Source of the DNA: CAZIKF01 sp964539825
Lineage (GTDB): Bacteria; Muiribacteriota; UBA6191
Assembly: GCA_964539825.1 (NCBI GenBank)
Contig: CAZIKF010000004.1
Span: 1-64,000, forward strand
Reading direction: 5' to 3'
DNA length: 64,000 bases
In this document: positions 1 through 7,292 of the stretch, in pieces
Numbering within the stretch: the first letter of the stretch is position 1
How the letters are laid out: each line of letters starts with the position of its first letter
The notes under the pieces: model-generated
What the model was told of the DNA's origin: nothing
What the model saw: only the letters and a program-made list of their open reading frames with translations
Databases searched by the model: none
Made by a program: the position numbers and the translations under genes

Positions 1-2
1 GT

Positions 3-113
3 TTGAAGGAAGAAGACTATCCCGGTCGAGTTCTGTCTATAGAGCATGAATTGTATGAGCTGGTTGAGCGGGTTTTTGCACAATTCTATTCAAAGGTAAC
101 TTGGGATTCCTAG
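3..113 (+). CDS. C-terminal end of an unidentified protein (5' truncated by window)
   Basis: Reading frame 3 is open from the window edge for 36 codons to a TAG at 111-113. The visible tail is charged and ends ...VTWDS; it contains no motif I recognise. It is the only frame open from the edge in this direction, and the sequence turns non-coding right after the stop, which supports a real gene end. Function unknown. Confidence 0.45.
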   Translation: MKEEDYPGRVLSIEHELYELVERVFAQFYSKVTWDS

Positions 114-183
114 TCCCCTTTATTCTTATTCCTAAATGCTCCTAACCAGAGGCCGACATATCCAAAATTGACTTGCGCCAGAT

Positions 184-275
184 ACTTCTCATCCCGCTAC
201 AAAGCCGCTACACAAATTGAACCAGACCCATTGATTTATGGATTCCCTGGTCAAGCCAGAGAATGACGAATTCTT
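184..275. repeat. Dispersed hairpin repeat, copy upstream of the 333-854 ORF
   Basis: The block starting CTCATCCCGCTACAAAGCC recurs at 864 as CTCATTCCGCTACAAAACC. It is followed by a stem of 9 positions (242-250 with 256-264, 8 of 9 paired) around a TCAAG loop and then GAC. The TCAAG loop and flanking GGAT/ATGAC are the signature of the dispersed repeat found many times between here and 7.5 kb. Confidence 0.7.
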
Positions 276-332
276 AACTTCCGATTTAGGTTCAATTGCA
301 TCAATGAGGATCTGTGGGTAGCATTAAGTTAT

Positions 333-854
333 ATGACCCATCTTTTTCTCATCATCCTCATCTCAAGTTACCCAGTGTTGATTGCTGCCGACTCCGATAA
401 CACGCTTGCTGAACGGCTCCAGAGATTGCGGACCATGAAGTATGAAGTTGTACTACGCAATAAGCGGTCTAGATTAGAAAAGCTTAATTCATTAGGGATT
501 AGTGAGGATTATTTTTTCAAGAAGCTAGGAGTCGATAGCGTTGATACACTTTTAAAACACTACCTATGGGGTTATGAGCAAAACCCTAATTTGGATGGGT
601 ACATGCCAAAAATAGTAAGTTTCGGTAAAGCCCGAATTAGCCCCATATATGACGTAGAGTTCCTGGGCCTAATGTTTTTATATGGGTTTTATTTGGCCGA
701 GATAGATGGCTTATACCCAGGATGTAGTCTTTATGCACCCGAAGACTTTGTATATATCCCATTTGAGTTTAGGAAGATTAGTAGACAATCGGACCCTTAT
801 GAGTTCGGAGTTGAGATCTATAAGTCCAAACCAAACTTCTACTTTGTGAAGTAG
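333..854 (+). CDS. Small putative secreted orphan protein
   Basis: This 173-residue ORF begins with a hydrophobic stretch (residues 4-17) followed by IAADS, which looks like a Sec signal peptide with cleavage after the alanines. The mature part is mixed and aromatic-rich (several Tyr/Phe) with no family I recognise. There is no clear Shine-Dalgarno before the ATG at 333. It is more AT-rich than its neighbours and lies exactly between two direct copies of a dispersed repeat (184-275 and 862-955), which would fit an acquired gene. It could also be a chance ORF; the signal-peptide-like start and length argue for a real gene. Confidence 0.5.
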   Translation: MTHLFLIILISSYPVLIAADSDNTLAERLQRLRTMKYEVVLRNKRSRLEKLNSLGISEDYFFKKLGVDSVDTLLKHYLWGYEQNPNLDGYMPKIVSFGKARISPIYDVEFLGLMFLYGFYLAEIDGLYPGCSLYAPEDFVYIPFEFRKISRQSDPYEFGVEIYKSKPNFYFVK

Positions 855-861
855 AAGTTAA

Positions 862-955
862 CTCTCATTCCGCTACAAAACCGCTACAGAAATTGAGCAA
901 TGCCAGCCATTTTCCTGGATTCCGGATGGTGGTCCGGAATGACAAAATCCCAATT
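862..955. repeat. Dispersed hairpin repeat, copy downstream of the 333-854 ORF
   Basis: Direct copy of the 184-275 block. Its hairpin has a perfect 8-bp stem (919-926 with 933-940) and the same outer GGAT...ATGAC context, but a TGGTGG loop instead of TCAAG. The stem bases differ from the first copy while pairing is kept. Confidence 0.7.
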
Positions 956-957
956 CC

Positions 958-1118
958 GTGAGTCGAAGTCGGGAGATTTTGGGGCTCCTGGGCGAGCGAA
1001 AAGTTCACCGAGAGTGATGACGACGAAGTAACTAGCAGAGCTAATTTCGAGGAGGAAGAGTGTGGCGGTGAGCTTTGCAGCCGTCCAGGTGACCCAAAAT
1101 CTCACGATTTCGGCTCAC
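958..1118. repeat. 161-bp near-palindromic element
   Basis: The two ends are inverted copies over about 50 nt: GTGAGTCGAAGTCG at the left matches the complement of the right end, GTGAGCCGAAATCG, and both continue into GAGATTTTGGG. A similar-sized element with the same GTGAGYSGA ends lies at 5560-5724. No transposase-like ORF is inside. It sits 3 bp from the 3' end of tRNA-Leu. It may be a non-autonomous mobile element or a structured RNA. Confidence 0.65.
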
Positions 1119-1121
1119 CCA

Positions 1122-1205
1122 TGCGCAAGAGAGGACTTGAACCTCCACGGGGTTGCCCCCACTAGAACCTGAATCTAGCGCGTCTACCAATTCCGCCACT
1201 TGCGC
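1122..1205 (-). tRNA. tRNA-Leu (anticodon CAG)
   Basis: The minus strand folds into a full class II cloverleaf of 84 nt. The acceptor stem is GCGCAAG with CTTGCGC and discriminator A. The anticodon stem CTAGA/TCTAG holds the loop TTCAGGT, giving anticodon CAG. A long variable arm (GGGG CAA CCCC) identifies a leucine-type tRNA, and the T arm has GGTTCAAGTCC. The 3' CCA is not encoded (genomic TGG follows). It reads CUG codons and is the only tRNA seen in the window. Confidence 0.95.
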
Positions 1206-1239
1206 CGGTGGTACTGGGTAAAGCGAGCACAAGAATACT

Positions 1240-1460
1240 CAAGAGATAAGAAAAAGGCAATAGGCTCACTTTGTGAGCCGGAAGGGAGTGGAGAAAAGCG
1301 GATGCTTTTCAGAGGAAACAGATGTAGCAAAGGAAGCAGAGGAATTACAGGAATGAGGTTTGCGCCCGCCATAAGGGCGGGAGTCTGGATCCCGCGATCA
1401 AGTCGCGGGATGACGAGAGAGATAGGAAAAGGCAATAGGCTCACTTTGTGAGCCGGAAGA
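1240..1460. repeat. Repeat cluster: duplicated GGCTCAC hairpin flanking one two-hairpin repeat
   Basis: A ~40-bp block ending GGCAATAGGCTCACTTTGTG occurs twice, 175 bp apart; in each the 7-bp stem GGCTCAC/GTGAGCC closes a TTT loop (1263-1279 and 1438-1454). Between them is a well-preserved two-hairpin element: CCCGCC-ATAAG-GGCGGG (1365-1381) and a perfect 9-bp stem around TCAAG (1389-1411). The remaining bases are purine-rich filler. No gene is seen in 1206-1609. Confidence 0.75.
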
Positions 1461-1501
1461 GAGAAGAGAGAGTGTGGAGGAAACAAGGGAAGCAATATCT
1501 G

Positions 1502-1600
1502 AATGAGTTACCAGGATTCCTTGGGCCTCCATGGGTCACGAAACACTCCTGGAGGACGTGGGAGTTTCATGGATCCCGCGATCAAGTCGCGGGATGACGG
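1502..1600. repeat. Two-hairpin dispersed repeat, copy before uvrD
   Basis: The second hairpin (1573-1595) is identical to the one at 1389-1411: a perfect 9-bp stem with TCAAG loop followed by GAC. The upstream part is diverged. The element ends about 10 bp before the -10 hexamer of the helicase gene, so the promoter may have been created or shaped by the insertion. Confidence 0.65.
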
Positions 1601-1609
1601 GTCACTTGA

Positions 1610-1621
1610 TATAATCCTTCC
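1610..1621 (+). promoter_or_regulatory. Consensus -10 box immediately before uvrD (possible leaderless promoter)
   Basis: TATAAT at 1610-1615 is a perfect sigma-70 -10 box, only 6 nt before the ATG at 1622. Transcription would be expected to start at about the A of the ATG, giving a leaderless mRNA; no Shine-Dalgarno is present. No good -35 box is found 17 bp upstream (TCGCGG). Confidence 0.45.
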
Positions 1622-3709
1622 ATGACAAAGTCTTATGTTCTCAAGCCTTCTACTCGGGAGGCTACTGAGCTCTCTAATCTTCGTTCGGAGCTGAATCCTG
1701 CCCAGTGGGATGCGGTTACTTTTCGGGAGGGTTCTTGCCTTGTGATTGCCGGGGCCGGGAGTGGGAAGACGCGGGTTCTGGTTTACCGGGTTGCTTACCT
1801 GGTGAACTCGGGGGTGGATCCGGAGCAGATTCTTTTGCTTACCTTTACCCGCCGTGCTGCCCGGGAAATGCTTCAGCGGGCTTCCCTGGTTCTGGATGAG
1901 CGTTGCGGCCGGGTTTCCGGGGGTACCTTTCACTCTTTTGCCAGCACGCTTTTACGGCGATTTTCCAAGCATCTTGGATTGCACCCCAACTTCACGATTC
2001 TGGATCGATCGGATTCGGAGGATGTGATTCAGCTCATCCGAACCGAGCTGGGATTTGACAAGATTAAGAAACGTTTTCCCCGTAAGAAGACCTTGCAGCA
2101 GATTTTGAGTGCCTGTGTGAATAAGCAGTTGGAGATTGAGGAGGTTTTGGAGAAAAGCCACCCCCACTTCCTTGATTTCCTGGGTGAGATTGAGGCTTTG
2201 CAGGCTCGCTTTAATGAATACAAACTCTCCCTGTCTTTACTGGATTACGATGATTTGCTGGTTTATTTGAAACTACTTCTCTCCACAGAGCCACGTATTC
2301 GCGAGGAGATTTCCTCGAAGTATCGCTTTGTCATGGTGGATGAGTACCAGGACACCAATTGTCTGCAGGCACGGATCGCTTCGCTGCTCTCCTCAGTGCA
2401 CAAGAACCTGATGGTTGTGGGTGATGACTCGCAGAGTATTTATTCTTTTCGCGGCGCAGATTTTCGAAATATCATGGGATTCCCGAAGCAAAATGAGGGC
2501 TGCAAGGTTATCAAGCTTGAAGAGAATTACCGCTCAACTCAGCCGATCCTGGATCTGACCAACGAGGTGATTGCCGGGGCCCTACGATCTCACGAAAAGG
2601 TTTTGTATTCGCGTAAGAAAAGTGAGCAAAAACCGGTATATGTGGAGACATTCAGCGAGAATGAGCAGTCGCGTTTTGTCGTTCAACGGGTTCTGGAACT
2701 TCGTGAGGAGGGTGTGGCGCTCAATGAGATCGCGGTGTTATTTCGAAACGGATGGCATTCCAATGATCTTGAGGTGGAGCTGAGCGCGAGCGGAATCCCC
2801 TTCGTGAAATACGGTGGTATCAAATTTGTAGAGGCTTCCCATATCAAGGATATCCTCGCCCATCTTCGTGTCTGTCATAACCCGATGGATTCGGTGAGTT
2901 GGCTCAGGATTCTACTCTTGTTAGAGGGTGTGGGTCCGCAAACCGCCAAGGATTTGATTGAGAGAATCGTAACGGTCCGTGGGAGTTTTGACGCACTGGT
3001 AGACAAGGATCTGGAGAAGAGGAAATTCTTCCCCCTGCTTGAGAAACTACGCGATACCCTGGTTGCGGTTCGGGAGTGCCACGGAACCCTTGGTGAGATG
3101 ATCCTGATCATCGACCAGTATTACCGCCCGATTCTTAAGAATCATTACGATGATTTCCAAAAGCGGATTCCGGATATTGATTCCTTTGAAGCCATCGCCG
3201 AGCGGTACCGTGATCTCGAAGAGTTTCTGGTGGAAATGAGCCTGGAGCCTCCGGAGCGCTCTCAAACGGATGTTGACCCGTTGGATAAGGACCAGGAACA
3301 GCTCACTCTCAGTACCATCCACTCAGCCAAGGGGCTTGAGTGGCATTCCGTGCTGATTCTTCACCTGGTGGACGGTTTTTTACCCTCCGAGCGTTCCCTG
3401 GAGAGCCCGGAAGAAGTGGATGAAGAGAGAAGGCTTCTTTATGTGGCCGCTACCAGGGCAAGAGAGAATCTCTACCTGCTCAAACCCTCCCTTCAATCCC
3501 CTGGGAGAGGCAACTACTACCAGTCCGCGACCCGTGGTTTTCAGATGGTCTCCAGATTTCTCACCGAGGGAGATATTCTCAACGATAAGGTGGAGCAGTG
3601 GAGACTGGTCCCTGAGGACAAGCCTGAGAAGAAAGATCCCCGGCGCAGCACCCAGGAATTGATGGATGATGTGCATCGGTTTTTGGCTGAGCATTCTAAG
3701 AAGAAGTGA
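1622..3709 (+). CDS. UvrD/PcrA-type superfamily 1 DNA helicase
   Basis: ATP-dependent 3'-5' DNA helicase of the UvrD/PcrA/Rep group, acting in excision repair and replication-fork maintenance. The 695 residues carry the full set of SF1A motifs: Walker A AGAGSGKT near residue 45, LTFTRRAAREM (motif Ia), DEYQDTN (Walker B), VGDDSQSIYSFRGA (motif III), LEENYRSTQ (motif IV), STIHSAKGLEW (motif V) and LLYVAATRARENLYL (motif VI). Length is normal for the family. The C-terminus is short and basic. Start is the ATG right after a consensus -10 box, so translation may be leaderless. It stands alone between repeats. Whether it is functionally UvrD, PcrA or Rep cannot be told. Confidence 0.93.
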   Translation: MTKSYVLKPSTREATELSNLRSELNPAQWDAVTFREGSCLVIAGAGSGKTRVLVYRVAYLVNSGVDPEQILLLTFTRRAAREMLQRASLVLDERCGRVSGGTFHSFASTLLRRFSKHLGLHPNFTILDRSDSEDVIQLIRTELGFDKIKKRFPRKKTLQQILSACVNKQLEIEEVLEKSHPHFLDFLGEIEALQARFNEYKLSLSLLDYDDLLVYLKLLLSTEPRIREEISSKYRFVMVDEYQDTNCLQARIASLLSSVHKNLMVVGDDSQSIYSFRGADFRNIMGFPKQNEGCKVIKLEENYRSTQPILDLTNEVIAGALRSHEKVLYSRKKSEQKPVYVETFSENEQSRFVVQRVLELREEGVALNEIAVLFRNGWHSNDLEVELSASGIPFVKYGGIKFVEASHIKDILAHLRVCHNPMDSVSWLRILLLLEGVGPQTAKDLIERIVTVRGSFDALVDKDLEKRKFFPLLEKLRDTLVAVRECHGTLGEMILIIDQYYRPILKNHYDDFQKRIPDIDSFEAIAERYRDLEEFLVEMSLEPPERSQTDVDPLDKDQEQLTLSTIHSAKGLEWHSVLILHLVDGFLPSERSLESPEEVDEERRLLYVAATRARENLYLLKPSLQSPGRGNYYQSATRGFQMVSRFLTEGDILNDKVEQWRLVPEDKPEKKDPRRSTQELMDDVHRFLAEHSKKK

Positions 3710-3722
3710 AAAGGTTTTTTTT

Positions 3723-4085
3723 AGAATCAATAGGAGCAATGGAAACATTGGAATTAGTGGAATGAGGTTTGATCCCTCTATTGAGGAGGGAGATTCTGGA
3801 TCCTCCGGTCAAGCCGCAGGAAGACCGGGACTTTTTTTTATTTGGAATCAATGGTAGCAATTGAAGCATTGGAATTCATGGAATGAGGTTTGATCCCTCT
3901 ATTGAGGAGGGAGATTCTGGATCCTCCGGTCAAGCCGCAGGATGACAGGGACTTTTTTTTATTTGGAATCGATGGTAGCAATTGAAATATTGGAATTCAT
4001 GGAATGAGGTTTGATCCCTCTATTATGGAGGGAGATTCTGGATCCTCCGGTCAAGCCGCAGATGATGTTGATGGTTGGGTTTCCT
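3723..4085. repeat. Three tandem 121-bp copies of the dispersed two-hairpin repeat
   Basis: Units begin at 3723, 3844 and 3965, an exact 121-bp period. Each holds ...GGAATGAGGTTTGATCC, hairpin 1 (CCCTCT-ATTGA-GGAGGG) and hairpin 2 around TCAAG. The first two end in AC followed by a run of eight T. The third unit breaks off in hairpin 2 (after ~4061) and has ATTAT for ATTGA in loop 1. The three are nearly identical, so the duplication is recent. The hairpin plus T-run could terminate transcription of uvrD, but about 10 nt separate stem and T-run. Confidence 0.85.
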
Positions 4086-4125
4086 GGACTGGTAGAAATT
4101 CCCTGGCAAAATACCAGGCAGATCT

Positions 4126-4193
4126 GTAATGGGTGAAGCCCCATTCCTTTGCTTCCAATATTTCCAATGTTTCCATTGTTTCTATTGAATCCT
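4126..4193. repeat. Hairpin and inverted fragment of the dispersed repeat
   Basis: AATGGG/CCCATT pair around a TGAAGC loop at ~4127-4144. What follows (CTTCCAATATTTCCAATG and on to ~4190) is the reverse complement of the flank AACATTGGAAT... of the tandem units. Lying next to the 3' end of the GDPD gene, the hairpin may act as its terminator. Confidence 0.5.
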
Positions 4194-5153
4194 CTAAAAC
4201 CCCTGCTCTAGTTTGTCAAAATTAACCATTTTCTTTAGCAGGTCTACCCGGTCTGTCATGATCCCGTGTACTCCCAGGTCAACTAGCTCTCTTAGCTCGG
4301 TGGGGTCGTTGATGGTCCAGGAAATGAGTTTGTTTTGTTGATGCTTTTGGCGGATAGAGTTGAGATCATTTTCCAGCACCTGCTTATAGACCTTCCAGCC
4401 ACGAAATGAAATTCGGGGACGGCCTATGGATGCCCAGGTGTAGCCCTGCTCCAGAGCTGGACGCAGTGCTGAGTAAGACTTTGCGCTTGGAAAAAGGCTC
4501 ACGATTTCCTGATCCCAGCACATGGCAAGATTGAGTTTGGTGAGTCTGGCTCCCAGTTTTCTTAACACCTTTTCATCAATGCTCATGAGTACAACTCGAT
4601 CACTTACTGGAAATTTCTTCAAAAGAAGGTCGAGACTGCCAGCGAATTTCTCCATTCCCTGGGCATCTTCAGGAATCTTCAGATCGAGGAAAAGCATTTT
4701 GAGGCGAGGCTCTTTGAGGGTGTAGTCAAAAATCTCCTCCAGGGTCGGGATCTTATAGGGAGCTTTATGAGGAGTCCCCAATCGTTCTGTAGCCAGGGTA
4801 TACCCGTAGTTGGCGCGAAACTGATCCCATGGAATCTGATGAACCGGCCTACGCAGGGCATCTCCTAAATTGGGAACCCTCGGCCTGTACTTCATACCGG
4901 GTTCCTTCCCTAGCTCACGGATGATGGTCACCAGGTTCGAGTGATTGGCATCATGCCACAGAACAATTACCCCATCACTGGTTACACAAAGATCAATCTC
5001 AACCGCATTAGCCCCCAACTCCACCGCCTTTTGAATGGAAGGAAGAGTATTCCCGGGAAAATGCTGCGGAGAACCCCGGTGCCCAATGATCAGAAAATCC
5101 GAACCAAAGCCGCAAAAGCAAAGAAGGAAAAAGAAGATGAGTAAGCGATTCAT
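4194..5153 (-). CDS. Secreted glycerophosphodiester phosphodiesterase
   Basis: Hydrolyses glycerophosphodiesters from phospholipid turnover to glycerol-3-phosphate and an alcohol, here probably in the periplasm. Residues 1-18 form a signal peptide (MNRLLIFFFLLCFCGFGSD). The GDPD core follows: IIGHRG at ~22, EIDLCVTSDG with the metal-binding Glu/Asp, and VLWHD with the second catalytic His; the C-terminus has ISWTINDP and GIMTD, typical of the TIM-barrel end. The usual PENT after HRG reads PGNT, so that Glu is missing. About 319 residues is normal for secreted members. The gene is single and flanked by repeats on both sides. A second, apparently cytoplasmic GDPD is at 27824. Confidence 0.88.
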   Translation of the reverse strand: MNRLLIFFFLLCFCGFGSDFLIIGHRGSPQHFPGNTLPSIQKAVELGANAVEIDLCVTSDGVIVLWHDANHSNLVTIIRELGKEPGMKYRPRVPNLGDALRRPVHQIPWDQFRANYGYTLATERLGTPHKAPYKIPTLEEIFDYTLKEPRLKMLFLDLKIPEDAQGMEKFAGSLDLLLKKFPVSDRVVLMSIDEKVLRKLGARLTKLNLAMCWDQEIVSLFPSAKSYSALRPALEQGYTWASIGRPRISFRGWKVYKQVLENDLNSIRQKHQQNKLISWTINDPTELRELVDLGVHGIMTDRVDLLKKMVNFDKLEQGF

Positions 5154-5227
5154 TCAAAGAATGAATACGTTTGAGAGCGTAAATTGTTGCCCTGGTGGGA
5201 GGAAGAACCGGGGAAATCTGAGCAAGC

Positions 5228-5435
5228 GAAGGAATCTGGATCCTCCGGTCAAGCCGCAGGATGACAGGGACTTTTTTTTGGAATCAATGGTAGCAATTGA
5301 AACATTGGAATTAATGGAATGAGGTTAGATCCCACCATGACGGCGGAGACATGGATCTCCGGGTCAAGCCCGAAGATGACGGAAGGCTCTGTAGGGATAG
5401 AAACAAAACAGAAACCGACTGCCTTAACTTAATGA
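5228..5435. repeat. Two adjacent dispersed repeats upstream of the GDPD gene
   Basis: Copy 1 has the hairpin at 5240-5262 (same sequence as the 3.7-4.0 kb units) plus a T-run at 5272-5279. Copy 2 has its hairpin at 5355-5377 with a different stem (ATCTCCGGG/CCCGAAGAT) around TCAAG, and a decayed first hairpin near 5331-5348. Copy 2 shares its downstream flank (CAGAAACCGACTGCCTTA) with the copy at 7430. The rest of 5154-5560 shows no gene. Confidence 0.75.
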
Positions 5436-5559
5436 CATTGGGATCGGAGTTCGCAATGACGGGGATTGATTGGTTTGGGTGGCTGGAAATTATGCCCGAA
5501 CAGCACGATGCCGGGGCATTGTCACGATCGTCAGGCGAATTTTAAATTCCAAGAATACC

Positions 5560-5724
5560 GTGAGTGGAGCGCCGAAACGTGGTGGGGGGTTGAGGCCTCA
5601 GCAGTGGTGCATGACGAGATTTCGCGACAACGAGCGATGCATCGTATCGTTCTAGGAGTGAAAGCCCGTCAGGTGCTGCTGCTGGGACCTCAAGCCACTG
5701 CCTAAGTTTTGGTGTTCCGCTCAC
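5560..5724. repeat. 165-bp near-palindromic element
   Basis: Begins GTGAGTGGAGCGCCGAAAC and ends with the complement of GTGAGCGGAACACCAAAAC. The arms pair over about 80 nt each, meeting at CGATGCATCG (5635-5644), the exact centre. Most transition mismatches between the arms are G-U compatible only if the plus strand is the RNA. Same length class and end sequence as 958-1118. Ends 4 bp from the stop codon of the methyltransferase gene. Confidence 0.7.
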
Positions 5725-5728
5725 CCCC

Positions 5729-6289
5729 TTACTCCCTTTTTCCTCTTAGTTCTTCCAATCCAAACACTTCCACCTCTTCGTGTTTCTGCAAAAAAACTTG
5801 GTACATGATCAGGGCTGCCGCTACTGAGATGTTGTAGCTTTCCACCATTCCTACCATGGGGATTACTATGCTTTGGTCACAGATTTCCTGTAGTTCCGGG
5901 GAGAGTCCCTTTTTTTCGGAACCCAATAGAATCACCGTCTTTTCAGGGAATTCTATTTCATGCAGCGCGCTGGCTCCCTTTGTTTTCTGGGCCGCTAAGA
6001 AGCGGAATCCTTCTTGCTTTTTTGCCCTGCTGAATTCCTGGAGGTCTTCGATCTTGTTGTATTTCATCCACAGGGTAGCGCTTGCGCTGGAGCTATGACC
6101 CTGGCGACCGAGTGTTGGGCACTCATTATAGGTGTAGTAGAGGTGAATCAGGGGTATGCCCAGACCGTCTGCTGTTCGTGAAACCGCTGCGACATTATGG
6201 GGGTCGCAGACGTTATCGATGAGGATTTCCACCCCGCTTAGCTTGTTCTTGTAATAGGCTTCAATGAGCTTTTGGCGCCGTTCTAGCAT
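5729..6289 (-). CDS. TrmH-family (SpoU) RNA 2'-O-methyltransferase
   Basis: SAM-dependent ribose 2'-O-methyltransferase of the SPOUT superfamily, most like tRNA (Gm18) methyltransferase TrmH. The three SPOUT motifs are present: NVCDPHNVAAVSRTADGLGI with the catalytic Arg, VILLGSEKKGLSPE (knot/SAM loop) and IPMVGMVESYNISVAAALI. I place the start at the ATG at 6289 (MLERRQKLIEAYY) because TrmH proteins begin in this way; an upstream in-frame start at 6364 would add 25 unrelated residues and overlap the TPR gene by 65 bp. It follows the TPR gene with a 10-bp gap, so the two are probably cotranscribed. The exact RNA target is not determinable. Confidence 0.85.
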   Translation of the reverse strand: MLERRQKLIEAYYKNKLSGVEILIDNVCDPHNVAAVSRTADGLGIPLIHLYYTYNECPTLGRQGHSSSASATLWMKYNKIEDLQEFSRAKKQEGFRFLAAQKTKGASALHEIEFPEKTVILLGSEKKGLSPELQEICDQSIVIPMVGMVESYNISVAAALIMYQVFLQKHEEVEVFGLEELRGKRE

Positions 6290-6299
6290 CGAGTTTGAA

Positions 6300-7292
6300 T
6301 CAATGGTGGTTATGGAGCAGTTCGGGCAGGGACTGGAAATAGACTCCTTTGAGATCCCCATCAACCTGGTTATTTGCGTCCCCTACCTTGCGGATTCTCA
6401 GGCTATTGCTCTTGATCTGGGTTTCCAGCTCACAAATGAATTCCAGGCACTCATCGGGATCTTCCGCCATAACTTCATACTGTCTCACGAATTCGTCATG
6501 GGGATGGCCGTGTTCCATGGTTGGTACCTTGGTTTTTGCGGAGATGATGACCTCAAAAAGTTTGCATTCTGCGTTGGTATCCTGGGAATTGATTTCTCTT
6601 AATAATTGCAGTGCGGGGGGCGGAGCAACCTGAATGAAGCGAAGGGCTTGAAAGAGATTCTGCAAAGACTTGCTCTGGTCTTTGTGTATGTTCCAGTTGG
6701 CACGGGCGATTTCAAAGCGAGTGTTGTAGTTGAGCATGGGGATACTATTTTCCAGAACCTCTTCGCCGATCATTTCGATATCGGCGAGAATTTCCGGCGC
6801 TCTTTCAAGTGATTTAGCACATTGATCCAGCCCGTTATAGCACGAGAGTTTCATCACTCGAACAGGCAGGCTCATTTCACCGCTGTCGGAAATTTTCTCC
6901 AGATCTACAAGAGCCTCCTCGTAGCGAGAAGCCCGTAACAGGGTGCTGGCCCTGGCAAGGTATATCTTCTCAAGGGGGGCTTCGTGGCACTCAAGGGCCT
7001 GATCATAGGCCATGATTCCTTCATCAAAAAAGTCCTGGTCCCGGCAGAATTCCGCCAGGGTTTTCCAGGCGATCAAATCCTTGGGAAAGGCTACCGTATA
7101 TTCCCTTAAGATTTTAAGAGCTTCCTGAGTCTGGTCCCGCTTTTGATGAGCTTGAAACTTTAGCAGGTATCCCTGGGCTAAGCCTGCCTTAATCAGTTTT
7201 TGAGAGACTTTTTGAGCTTTGGCGAATTCTCCGGCGCGCAGGTGCTCGGAGCCTTTGATGATTAAATCTTTGAACTGCTGCATTCTTGACAT
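6300..7292 (-). CDS. TPR-repeat protein
   Basis: 330 residues, soluble and without a signal peptide. Residues ~1-160 contain degenerate tetratricopeptide repeats with alternating small and aromatic positions (e.g. GEFAKAQKVSQKLIKAG, DLIAWKTLAEFCRDQ, KIYLARASTLLRASRYEEAL), suggesting a protein-protein scaffold. The C-terminal part (VPTMEHGHPHDEFVRQYEVM...) is not recognised and may be a separate small domain. It is the first gene of a two-gene unit with the TrmH-type methyltransferase. Function unknown. Confidence 0.75.
   Translation of the reverse strand: MSRMQQFKDLIIKGSEHLRAGEFAKAQKVSQKLIKAGLAQGYLLKFQAHQKRDQTQEALKILREYTVAFPKDLIAWKTLAEFCRDQDFFDEGIMAYDQALECHEAPLEKIYLARASTLLRASRYEEALVDLEKISDSGEMSLPVRVMKLSCYNGLDQCAKSLERAPEILADIEMIGEEVLENSIPMLNYNTRFEIARANWNIHKDQSKSLQNLFQALRFIQVAPPPALQLLREINSQDTNAECKLFEVIISAKTKVPTMEHGHPHDEFVRQYEVMAEDPDECLEFICELETQIKSNSLRIRKVGDANNQVDGDLKGVYFQSLPELLHNHH

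Noticed and set aside
958..1118. Insertion sequence
   Set aside because: No transposase ORF or remnant within or beside the inverted repeats; only a non-autonomous element is possible.
1184..1495. ORF with VIPRLDRGIQTPALMAG
   Set aside because: This is the translation of the dispersed palindromic repeat, a well-known artefact annotated as small proteins in many genomes.
3723..4085. CRISPR array
   Set aside because: Three 121-bp tandem units are nearly identical throughout; no short repeat/unique spacer alternation and no cas genes.
5466..5724. Overlapping small ORFs (60-79 residues) in the near-palindrome
   Set aside because: All lie on the inverted-repeat element; length and frame follow the palindrome, not codon usage.
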